A DNA stretch of 64,000 nt from Blastobasis lacticolella (lineage: Eukaryota; Arthropoda; Insecta; Lepidoptera; Blastobasidae). The translations under genes and the position numbers were made by a program. The notes below the pieces were generated by a model. It worked only from the letters and a program-made list of their open reading frames with translations, was not told where the DNA came from and searched no databases. Each line of letters opens with the position of its first letter. Within the stretch, counting starts at the first letter, position 1. Of this stretch, positions 21,794 through 30,815 are shown piece after piece. The stretch lies in assembly GCA_905147135.1 (NCBI GenBank), contig LR990044.1, positions 13,396,122-13,460,121 on the forward strand. The letters run 5' to 3'.

Positions 21794-23821
21794 TACAGGG
21801 TGTCCCAGGAAGCGACGTCCAAACGATAACCATTAATAGGCCAAGTGAAGACAATAATCAGAAAAATAAAATAAAAAATCAATCTGAAGTACTTACAAAG
21901 TTGTAGGTATTTAAATATTTTTTTAAAATTTAACGGCCTTTGTAGTACTTTTGATCACTGTGACCACAAATATTAACAGATTTTATTTATTTATTTTATT
22001 TTGTGTTCCTGAATAATGACTTTATTAATTAGTGTCTAAAATGAATGCCTTAACATCTTCATTTGTTAGTAAAAATCAAAATACATAAAAGCGATGAAAA
22101 TTTTTTTTACATCACGCAACTTTGACGGTCTACACTGAAAAAAAATGTACCTAGCTAAATTGGCAAGTAGTTTTAAAAAATGGCGCATTTCTTCGTGATT
22201 TCAAAATTGTATGATACTTATTCATAAATTAACGAACAATGTTTTTAAAAATCAATAATACTGTCAACTCCATAATTTTTAATTTACAACAAAATGCCCT
22301 TACATGCAATGGATCTTTCTCTAAGCCACTAGTTTGATTCAGACGCATAGAAAGTTATTCTGTTAAGTGTAAACGGGGCAAAAACTTCTTTTAGGAGGAC
22401 TGGGTACCTACTACGAGTTGCAAAACTAACATACCTACTATTTAACACACTTAGTGAATGAAGCTAGCACATACTTATTTGGTAAAGAAAAAGTAATAAC
22501 TACAGACTTTAATAAAGGACTATTTCAAAAATATTTTTTTACAATATGTTCTTAAAATGTTGGCCCCTAACATAAATACAAGCCCTCATTCTTCTTTGTA
22601 AAGAGCGCTTTATGTGACGAGCAAAATTTCGACGATTTATGTACTCCACACCCTCAGCAATTTTAAGACGAAGCTCTTCCACGTTCTGGATTGCCTTCGC
22701 ATACACTCGTTCCTTTAGTGCTTCCCAATAAAAAAAATCGAGAGGATTTAGATCCGGTGGTACCCCCACGCCCTATCCACCGATCTGGATATTCTTCGTT
22801 GAGAGATTCTCTGACCGTAATGCGGTAATGTGCTGGACAGCCGTCTTGCTGAAACCACATGTTACCATAAATTCTAAGTGGAATGTCTTCTAATAAATTT
22901 GGTAATTCGTGGCGTAAAAAGTTTAAATAATGCTCGCCAGTCAAGTTCTCCGGTAGCTCAAAGGGCCTCGTCTTAAAATTACTGAGGGTGTGGAGTACAT
23001 AAATCGTCGAAATTTTAAAATAAAGCGCTCTTTACTAAGAAGAATGAGGGCTTGTATTTATGTTAGGGGCCAACATTTTGAGAAAATATTGAAAAAAAAA
23101 TTTTTTTGAAATAAACCTTTATTAAAGTCTGTATTTATTACTTTTTCTTTACCATATAAGTATGTGCTAGCTTCATTCACTAAAGTGTGTTAAATAGTAG
23201 GTATGTTAGTTTTGCAACTCGTAGTAGGTATCCAGTCCTCCTAAAAGAAGTTTTTGCCTCGTTTACACTTAACAGAATAACTTTCTGTGCGTCTGAATCA
23301 AACTAGTGACTTAGAGAAATATTCATTGCATTTTGATGTAAATTAAAAATTATGGAGTTGACAGTATTATTGATTTTTAAAAACATTGTTCGTTAATTGA
23401 TGAATAAGTATCATACCATTTTGAAATCACGAAGAAATGCGCCATTTTTTAAAACTACTTGCCAATTTAGCCAGGTACATTTTTTTTTCAGTGCAGACCT
23501 TCAAAGTTGCGTGATGTAAAAAAAATTTTTCATCGCTCTTATTTATTTTGATTTTTACTAACAAAGGAAGATGTTAAGGCATTCATTTTAAACACTAATT
23601 AATAAAGTCATTATTCAGAAACACAAAATAAAATCTGTTAATATTTGTGGTCACAGTGATCAAAATTACTACAAAGGCTGTTAAATTTTAAAAAAAATAT
23701 TCAAATACCTACAACATGGTAAGTACTTAGGATTGAATTTTTATTTTATTTTTCCGATTACTGTCATCACTTGGCCTATTAATGGTTATCGTTTGGACGT
23801 CGCTTTCTGGGACACCCTGTA
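21794..23821. mobile_element. Foldback Tc1/mariner-like element inside the receptor exon, 2024 bp
   Basis: The element is 21796-23819, flanked by TA (21794-21795 and 23820-23821). It begins CAGGGTGTCCCAGGAAGCGA and ends with the reverse complement. Inverted homology extends about 0.85-0.88 kb into each side (about 21796-22673 against 22969-23819), leaving a loop of about 295 bp. The left arm plus loop encode, on the minus strand, part of a mariner-type transposase. The right arm repeats the transposase 3' end in the opposite direction. The 5' half of the original transposon is missing. Confidence 0.85.
22539..22944 (-). pseudogene. Mariner-like transposase fragment
   Basis: Two overlapping frames on the minus strand carry the catalytic half of a DDE transposase. 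One (22663-22944) has LPNLLEDIPL and WFQQDGCPAHY with the second catalytic Asp. The other (22539-22769) has PPDLNPLDFFYWEALKERVY with the third Asp, followed by NVEELRLKI and YVRGQHF. A frameshift separates them. The spacing between the two Asp is about 34-36 residues, as in Tc1/mariner families. The N-terminal DNA-binding half and the first Asp are absent. Confidence 0.8.
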
Positions 23822-23880
23822 TATCCGCCTGTGTTACCACCGTTATAATAATCTTGCAAATATACAACTATATGCTTTAA

Positions 23881-24572
23881 TATAAGGTTATAGAGTGCAC
23901 TGAAAATATTTAATACGTTTCTCACGTTGGTATAAGTTTATGATTGTAAGATTTTGGAGTACACTTAAAATATTAAGTACTTTTCTCATGACCATAGTCT
24001 ATGTTTCCGATTTTGAGATTTCTCCTATTCTTATTCTTGAATATTAAATTGGCGTGCAACATGTTTTGAAGTGCACTGAAAATATTAAATACCTTTTTCA
24101 TCTATGTATATGTATTTAATGTATTGCTGTAAGGTTTTGGAGTACTTTCTTACATATAAAACATTATCTAAGTACTTATCTCATGTAGGTACTATGATTT
24201 CGATTTTGAGATTTCTGATGTTTTTATTGTTCATAATCAAATTGATGTGCATGATAAATAATAAACAGTGTGGAATTTATTATTATTTAGGTCCTTGTAA
24301 TTTTTATTAATGATTCACAAAGTAAATACTGTTGGGTTTGCTATGTATTAATGGTGATTAAATAGACTTTTTCTTGGCTTAAGTAGTCGACAGTGAAAAT
24401 AATGCAGTTAATTAAGTTTTCTCCCAAGCAATAAAACAATTAGTACCCGAGATACTAATTTTGATATTTGTCTGTGTAGAAAGTGAACCTAATAATAATT
24501 TAATAAATATAGAAAGATTTCTTTTAACAGTGATAGAGATTTATAATGCCGGGTACAGGTATTACTTACCTA
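23881..24572. other. Intergenic stretch with loose tandem similarity
   Basis: Downstream of the receptor stop codon, a motif of the type TTTTGGAGTACACTTAAAAT followed by ATTAAGTACTTTTCTCAT recurs about four times between 23890 and 24190 at intervals of roughly 70-100 bp. This is a degenerate tandem repeat. No exon was seen. Confidence 0.5.
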
Positions 24573-24574
24573 TT

Positions 24575-24622
24575 GGTAGCAGGGTTACGGAGGTTAGATG
24601 GCAGTCGCGCCACTGTATAGAC
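24575..24622 (+). mobile_element. SINE family B fragment
   Basis: A short match to the internal SINE landmark: GTAGCAGGGTTACGGAGGTT, then AGATGGCAGTCGCGCCACTG. It lies near the left edge of the duplicated EcKL segment. Confidence 0.55.
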
Positions 24623-24708
24623 ATAGTCTTAGATATACTATTTATTTCACACAAAATTACAAAAAAAGGAACATATAGGTATTTATTTATCTCCATCTTC
24701 TTTTTCAG

Positions 24709-25180
24709 GAGGATAAGCCAGTAGAATGTTGCATGAACGATTATCAATTATCGAGCCACAACTCACCAGCAGCAGATATATTGTATATGATATTTATCTG
24801 TACCGACTATGAAGTTCGATCCAAAAACTACCAGGATTGGCTCGATTACTATCACGATCAACTCGACAAATGTTTGTCTCGTTACGGATTAAGCACCAGT
24901 GATGTTTTTCCAAGAAGTCAACTTGATGTGGAATTAAAAATGACTCGGAAAGATTTACCTCGGCCTTTCTATTCTGTTGGCGAATATGTTGATGAGAGAA
25001 ACACATGAATAAAGCAAATATAAAGTGGTAACGGGGGATAATTTTGATGTTGACAAAATGTTAGAAATTACTAAACTATGCAACATGGAGAAATCTAGTA
25101 AAGCAAGATTCCAAGAAAGATTATATGGCCTTGTGGCTAGTTTCATTGAGTTAGTTATGTTTAAAACTACAATTGTAAAT
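24709..25180 (+). pseudogene. Decayed copy of the EcKL terminal exon
   Basis: The copy starts after the same CTTCTTTTTCAG acceptor and reads EDKPVECCMNDYQLSSHNSP, close to exon 2 of the gene at 14201-17122. The metal-binding IDYQ has become NDYQ (I to N immediately before the conserved Asp). A frameshift near 24940, followed by a TGA and a TAA, breaks the frame. Later parts remain recognisable (CNMEKSSKARF, YGLVASFIEL). No exon 1 was found upstream, so it is probably a partial tandem duplicate. Its intron side retains about 40 bp matching the true gene's acceptor region. Confidence 0.85.
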
Positions 25181-25344
25181 GTGTTATTTAGAATACCTGG
25201 TACCTTTGATTTTAATTAGGTATATAATTTCACTAGCGACCTGCGCCGGTTTCGTACGAGTTTTCTTGTCTTTACTATAATATGCATAAATTTCAGCAAT
25301 TACTTTTCTAATTATAGTAAAAACCACATCAACGTTCGATGTGT

Positions 25345-26576
25345 GATTTAGGAGTTATCGAACATACAAACAGACGAACAGACGCGGGAAGCGACTTCAT
25401 TTTATACTAGTGACCCACCCTACCTTCGCACCGGTTTCCTAGGCCTTTCGTTACTACAATAGACACCTATAACATTCGGAAGAAATTCTCTGACTTATTG
25501 TAAATACCACATAAAAATCCGTGTCCCGGTTGAGGAGTTCGTGGAAATACATACATACAGCCGTGGAAAGTGACTTTAATTGATACAATGTACCTAAGGA
25601 TACGTAGGGATAGTAAGCAATGTACAGTAAAATTTGAATAAGGGTTAACGGTGTTACTCATTTCATGATAAAGATACAAGAATTCAGGTCGAATATAGCA
25701 ATTATAATAATAAAATACCCCGTCAGTAATGTTTTCCTTTAGACACAACACAAAGGTTCCTTTAGACTTGTATCACAACAAAAAGGTTGTTTGGAGAGTA
25801 AGAAAATGGAAACTATCATCATAAACATCCTCATATTGAATCAAACACTCCAAGATAAATAATCAAACACTGATTAGTTCAGCATTTTATTTTTCTTGGA
25901 GTCGACTTTAGATAATACTCGATACAAGGTAGGTATCAGAGCAGAACAGATAATGAGATGGCGCCACTTGCACGTAATAATTGTCGTCTCCATAGAAAAA
26001 ATTGTTTTAAAAATAGTATTAGTGTGAATATTGTTTGGTAATACAGTGACTTTTAATTATTAATGAGTGAAAATTCCACGTCACTAAAAGTTTTACCATA
26101 ATTAAGAAGTCAATAGTGATAAAAACTGAGAAGAAATAATTTATTGGACTGTGACGAAATTACTTTGTGAGTGAATTAATGATTTAACTATTCATGTTAA
26201 ACGTTAGCTACGACTATATATAGCCAACTTAAATCAAGAATCGTATGCTGGGCTACAACGTTATCAGTGTTAATTAACTAACAACCATCATTAAAGCAGC
26301 GTTAAATGTTGGTTAACTACCGTCAATGAACAGTTAACAACAATATTAAACTAGCATAGCAATTCTGAAGAGAAAACATAATGGATGGACTTCTGTGCAA
26401 CTGTGAATTAAATAGTGAGTTATAGGCGCAGAATGGTGAACTATATTTATCACTACAACAATAAATTAACTTTATGAATTAATCCATAAGAATCAACACG
26501 CCACCTGTCAACGAAACAGTGCAACATTCGGCTAACAGAAGCCGATACAAACATAAGTTAGCGCCATCTACTGGGG
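25345..26576. other. Intergenic stretch
   Basis: No exon was recognised. A third ACTAG(C/T)GACC-type repeat lies near 25408. The rest is A+T-rich. Confidence 0.4.
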
Positions 26577-27557
26577 ATATACAGGGTGTAAAAAGACCGC
26601 TAGCATTAATTGAAACCCCATATTCTACCCATGAAACTGAACAACTTTCCTAAAGAAACATACCCGCGGAAATGACTTCATAATTTTGCTACCTAAAATA
26701 AATAATTAATTGCGACGCGCAATGTACAACTTCTGGCGCACGCCTCTCGCTGGCCCACGTGACCAGTGGTCACTGACCCCGCGCGGCGGCCGCTTCGACG
26801 TATTCTACCTAACTACTACGGGGAAAAACCTACTGCACGATGGTTTTTCCCCATTAGTGGCCGCACAAAGAAAATGAGGTTCTCGCCAAAATGGTACCAC
26901 CTGGTACCTAACACCTGTTAACCAAAGCAAATAAGGCACAAAATTCCCTTATTTAAACCTAAATAACTGCTAAACCATAAGTTGCAGACTGTTTTCGATT
27001 GGTACTTGCTATCTTCCTAACTTTTGATGGCGCAGACGGTGTCAAAATTTCAACCTTCTGTCTTCAGCTGTTCAGAATTTTAGTACCACATGCTTTTTGT
27101 TTAAATTACATTACAAAATTAAGTAGGTACAAATGGCAGCACATCAACCTATTTACCGCCAGTATAACATGAGCTAGCATCACTATGCACACACGTACAA
27201 ACCGAAGATAACAAGCAAAGCAATGTACCTAGGTACTTACCTACTCCACGTTTCGCGAGCGCCGAATTAGATGCGGCTCAAATTGGCACCATAACACATT
27301 AGCATGTTAAAATATTCCTGAGCATCGTAACGATGTCTTTCATTTGCACGAGGCATCACAAAATACCTAACACACCTGAAAATACTTTTTAAACTTGTGA
27401 GAACACAAATCACTTTCGCCGTAACAACGTCGTATTGGTATCGCGTTTGCAACCGAACTGAAGAAAGAAAGAAGGAAGAACAGTCGCGCCGCCGGTGTCG
27501 GCAATTTCTTTTGATCCTAGTTTCGGCAAAAACCCGCGCGCGCGCATCCTAAGGCTG

Positions 27558-27757
27558 GTACACACTATCGTGTCGTGACGTGACGCGGCAGAAGCATACC
27601 GGTGTCATACATTTACTTTGGTTAAATAACACATTAATGTGAAGTGTCGTATCGTAGCGTGTCTCTATTTCTTTCTCTCTCTCTATCGCTTTACCATAGT
27701 AAATGTATGAAACCGACATACTTTTGACGCATCACGACACTACACGACAAGGTAGTG
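27558..27757. repeat. Foldback repeat, about 200 bp
   Basis: The left part (ATCGTGTCGTGACGTGACGC, then GTCATACATTTACTTTGG) pairs imperfectly with the right part (ATAGTAAATGTATGAAACCG, then GACGCATCACGACACTACAC). The centre is a TC-rich run (TTTCTTTCTCTCTCTCTATC). It lies within the 3.2-kb segment. Confidence 0.65.
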
Positions 27758-27931
27758 GCTTTATCACCGCGTCCAAATTTGTATCATTTTTAGGAATACG
27801 TATCCAAGGGCGAAACGTGACTTTTGTTCCATTTGACGTTCCATTCGTCTGTCCGTCGTCCATTCGCCGTCCGGCTATCGCAGGATTGTAGCTCTTGAAC
27901 CACTCTTGAACACTTTAAATTTTCGGCTCAT

Positions 27932-28056
27932 ACCCATTGTCCCCCGAATATTGACACCCAAATCTACCCTCTCTTTCACACTGGTGGTAAGTTGCGACGA
28001 GTGTGAAAGGGATAGATAGATAGGTTAGGGTGTGAGGATGATTTGGGGGACAACGG
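27932..28056. repeat. Foldback repeat, about 125 bp
   Basis: CCCATTGTCCCCCGAAT and CCCTCTCTTTCACACT on the left pair with AGTGTGAAAGGGATAG and GGGGGACAACGGG on the right around GGTGGTAAGTTGCGACG. A small MITE-like foldback; no target duplication was resolved. Confidence 0.65.
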
Positions 28057-28234
28057 GAATTATCGAAATTTTCACGGTATAACATCATTGACATCATATC
28101 ATCATGATCAGCAAGTATTATTTTTCGTGTTTAGGGCTGTCTCTTTTGAAACGTTATGGGTACTTGACAAATTCCTTGAGTATTTACTGTAGCCTATACC
28201 GACAAATAATAAAAATAAAGTAAAGTTAAATCTA

Positions 28235-28476
28235 GGGAACAGAGACGTGTCCGTTCACTGTAGACCTTATAAGAAAACTTATTGTTACCCAAAGGGCAAT
28301 GGAAAGCCAATGCTCGGAGTCTCATTGTGTGATCGAATCAGGAATGAAGAGATCAACAAGAGAACTAAGGTCACCGACATACCCCGAAGGATTGCCAAAC
28401 TTAAGATCTCTGGGGGAGGCCTTTGCCCATCAGTGGACGTCTTCCGGCTGATATGATGATGATGATGATGATGATG
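28235..28476 (+). mobile_element. RTE-type LINE 3' end with ATG-triplet tail
   Basis: It translates in part to CDRIRNEEINKRTKVTDIPR and RIAKLK, the conserved tail of RTE-like proteins. It then continues through GGGGGAGGCCTTTGCCCATC to a (GAT)n run (about eight triplets, from 28454). 5'-truncated and noncoding. Confidence 0.8.
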
Positions 28477-28924
28477 AAAGTACAAATTAAAGGTGTATCT
28501 ACAAGCAATGTGATTTTTCATAAGTACCTGCCTTCTACGGAACCCTTCATGTGCGACTCCGATTTACGGGCGTATCATATCAGGTATTCCTAATAGTGTC
28601 AACATCGCTTCGATTTGGCTGGAGCCGATCAACCGTCAGTTGCAATGGATACTAATTCACTATAAATTAAGTCGCTTTCGGATGATCGGGCGAGCCGACT
28701 TTGATCGGCCATGAGACTACGTCAACTTTATTTTATGCTACGTCAGTTTCAACTGCAACTAACGGTTGTTCACCCAAATTGGAAATTTATCGGAAATTTT
28801 AATTACGGACATTCATTTAGCCGTCTGCCGTATCGTGTCAAAAATCGACCAGACTGATAATAATAAGGTTTGGTATCCGGTCATCCTGTCAGCTGATGAC
28901 AAGTGGTAGGTAGGTACTACCACA

Positions 28925-29285
28925 GGTACTACGTTCAATTCTCATGTTCCTAGTAGGTATAGGACTATCGATCGTGAACTTTACTGCAGATATCGACAGT
29001 AGGTAGGTGGTAGGTACTGGGCTCGATTCTCGTATGATGTGAATGTCCGTAAGCAAACGTGTACGTAAGTTAGGTAGGTAGACAGCTGATCCTGTGCCTG
29101 ATCATGCAAGTGCGCGCCACGGTAGATACCTACTACGTTAAATTCTCATGTAATGTGAATGGTCGTCATAAAATCATGTACCTAGGTAGGTAGGACTTTC
29201 GATCGTAAACTTTACTGCTGATATCGACGGTAGGTAGGTGCTGGTATAATGTCAATGACCGTAAGCAAACGTCTAGGTAATGTAT
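28925..29285 (+). repeat. Two-copy imperfect tandem repeat, about 210-230-bp period
   Basis: Landmarks repeat in order. CTACGTT(C/A)AATTCTCATGT occurs near 28929 and 29134. AGGACT(A/T)TCGATCGT occurs at 28961 and near 29192. CCGTAAGCAAACGT occurs near 29048 and 29259. GGTA-rich runs (TAGGTAGGTAGG) punctuate both copies. Confidence 0.65.
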
Positions 29286-29959
29286 TAAGGTAGGTATGCG
29301 TACCCCTGTCGTGTTGATCTTTACTGAGTGGTAGCATGGCAGTGCTGCTGCCCCATGGGCATGGGCCACGGGCGGCCGGTGGCGGATTGGCGCAGGCACG
29401 TCCGCTGTAGGTAGTACCTAGCGCGCGGCACCGAGTTGGTGGAAAGTTAGCGCGCGGCAGCTAGTAGGTAGGTAGTTAGGCGCACGTGTACGGCCGGCCA
29501 GCCTGCACGTTATCCATTGCGTGCTTTTACTTAAAGAGCATTTATTTCAACTTAAATTTGATCTTTGAGTGTCTAAATTAATTGTGAACGATTTAGTTAT
29601 CGATACTTGATATTTTTTAGTACAAAAACACAACTTTTTTTTTTTAAAGAATCTCGATTTGTGCCTAAAGTATGAGTTTCCGCGGGTATGTTTCTTTGGG
29701 AAAGTTGTTCAGTTTCATGGGTAGAATATGAGGTTTCAATTAATGCTAACGGTCTTTTTACACCCTGTATAAGACTATTATTCTGCAGCTTCTTTCCAAC
29801 AGAGCTCGTAAAAGTTAGCTCGTAGAAGAACTCCAATCCAACCTATATTTATTAGAAAGACAATAACTTGTAGCTACTCACTAACAGGAGGCGATGGGCG
29901 TCCGTGTTACAAATGCAAGTTAGATATTATTACCATAAGCTATACTCGCATAATACTAG

Positions 29960-30060
29960 GAAGTTAAACGTTGTTACATTGAGGCTAGGGAGGCGGCCTT
30001 TGACGGGGCCGCCCGGTTGTTCCGAGTTCGATCCCCGTCTAAGACAGTTTCGTGTATTTG
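29960..30060 (+). mobile_element. Possible tRNA-derived SINE head
   Basis: The segment has a B-box-like GAGTTCGATCCCCGTC preceded by a G+C-rich stem-like region, and is followed by T-rich sequence. It resembles a SINE head but has no second copy in the window, and the acceptor stem cannot be folded into a normal tRNA. Confidence 0.35.
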
Positions 30061-30140
30061 TTTTTTGTTTTAAACATGTGAATTTTTTTTTTCTTTTCAT
30101 TTGTAATATAACATTGACAAAAATACTTATATTTAAGCGG

Positions 30141-30810
30141 TTTTATTGTATGCATATTGATTGACTTTTTAAATTAATAACATTAATGTGAATTTCAATT
30201 TATGGTGTGATTCAATGAGCAGTTTTCCAATAGGTATCTAAAGCATTCCTAACCACTCACTAGATGGCGCCCCGACAATTTTGGTAATTGATAATCGCTT
30301 GAAATAGGTTCTTAGCAAACACGATATAAACACTGGGTACGTTGTATTGGATAATATTGTGTTTGTCAATAGTTTTCGACCATTTTAGTAGTCGTAATAA
30401 TAATGGAACATAGTGCCAACTACTATAAATATTTCTTTTTAAACTTCGTTCAACGTTTAACAGTCATATTTATCTTATAAACATTTTATTTTTAAGTTTA
30501 GTATTAGTTGGCTGCATGAAATCACTGCCACCATCATACAGATTATAAAAAGATTACCAAAATTGTAGAAGCGCCATCTATTGATGCTTTTTGAAACCAA
30601 TTATCAATACCTACTGGAAAACTCCTCATTGGATTATTTTAGGTTTTTTTTTATTGTATTAGTGTGGCTGCTGTTATTTCATGCTTTTTATTGTATGCAT
30701 AATGATTGACTTTTTGAATTAATAACATTAATGTGAATTTCAATTTATGGTGTGATTCAATTGGATTATTTTAAGCTTTTTTTTTATTTTATTTTTATTG
30801 TATTAGTGTG
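30141..30810. repeat. Tandem duplication, first unit interrupted by an AT-MITE
   Basis: Unit 1 starts at 30141 (TTTTATTGTATGCATATTGA) and resumes after the MITE at 30630. Unit 2 starts at 30686 and is uninterrupted. Both contain TTAATAACATTAATGTGAAT, TTCAATTTATGGTGTGATTC, GGATTATTTTA and TTTTATTGTATTAGTGTGG. The second unit supplies the empty site of the MITE at 30760-30761. Confidence 0.85.
30217..30627 (-). mobile_element. AT-flanked MITE, copy 3 (inverted)
   Basis: The ends are GAGCAGTTTTCCAATAGGTA and TACCTACTGGAAAACTCCTC, in opposite orientation to the other three copies. AT flanks lie at 30215-30216 and 30628-30629. Comparison with the adjacent empty unit shows that a single AT at 30760-30761 was present before insertion. 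Confidence 0.88.
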
Positions 30811-30815
30811 GAGCG

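Larger units (their letters stand above)
19771..23880 (+). pseudogene. Gustatory receptor, disrupted by frameshifts and a mobile element
   Basis: Four exons can be traced. E1 is 19771-20409, E2 20982-21062, E3 21216-21366, and E4 21682-21795 continuing at 23822-23880. Donors are CCG|GTATGT, TCT|GTGAGT and AAAG|GTAAAA, with clear acceptors and compatible phases. The product would be a seven-helix taste receptor of about 347 residues. It shows hydrophobic segments, YYNNVLDNMGKTMKYISFP followed by ILLVLLNDF (a layout common before TM5), ANEVDDIKAIL, and EFTVYRLFTINIDVLFGY. The tail reads TTVIIILQI, a worn form of the family TYhhhhhQF signature. E1 needs two compensating frameshifts (near 20095 and 20330). 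E4 is split at FGY by a 2-kb foldback element. Frameshifts could also be assembly errors. Confidence 0.78.
26580..29769. mobile_element. Segment bounded by about 90-bp inverted repeats and TA, 3.2 kb
   Basis: The left end at 26582 (CAGGGTGTAAAAAGACCGCT) and the right end at 29767 (reverse complement, through CATTAATTGAAAC and ACTGAACAACTTTCC) match over about 90 bp, with TA outside each. The first eight bases, CAGGGTGT, equal those of the foldback element at 21796. The interior has no transposase. It contains an RTE 3' fragment, small foldbacks, G+C-rich patches and a diverged tandem repeat. It is either one large nonautonomous element or two short copies trapping host DNA. Confidence 0.65.

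Noticed and set aside
25408..25445. CTAGTGACCCACC-type repeats as a possible regulatory motif
   Set aside because: Three copies in this window resemble a widespread insect interspersed repeat, so there is no reason to infer a regulatory role.
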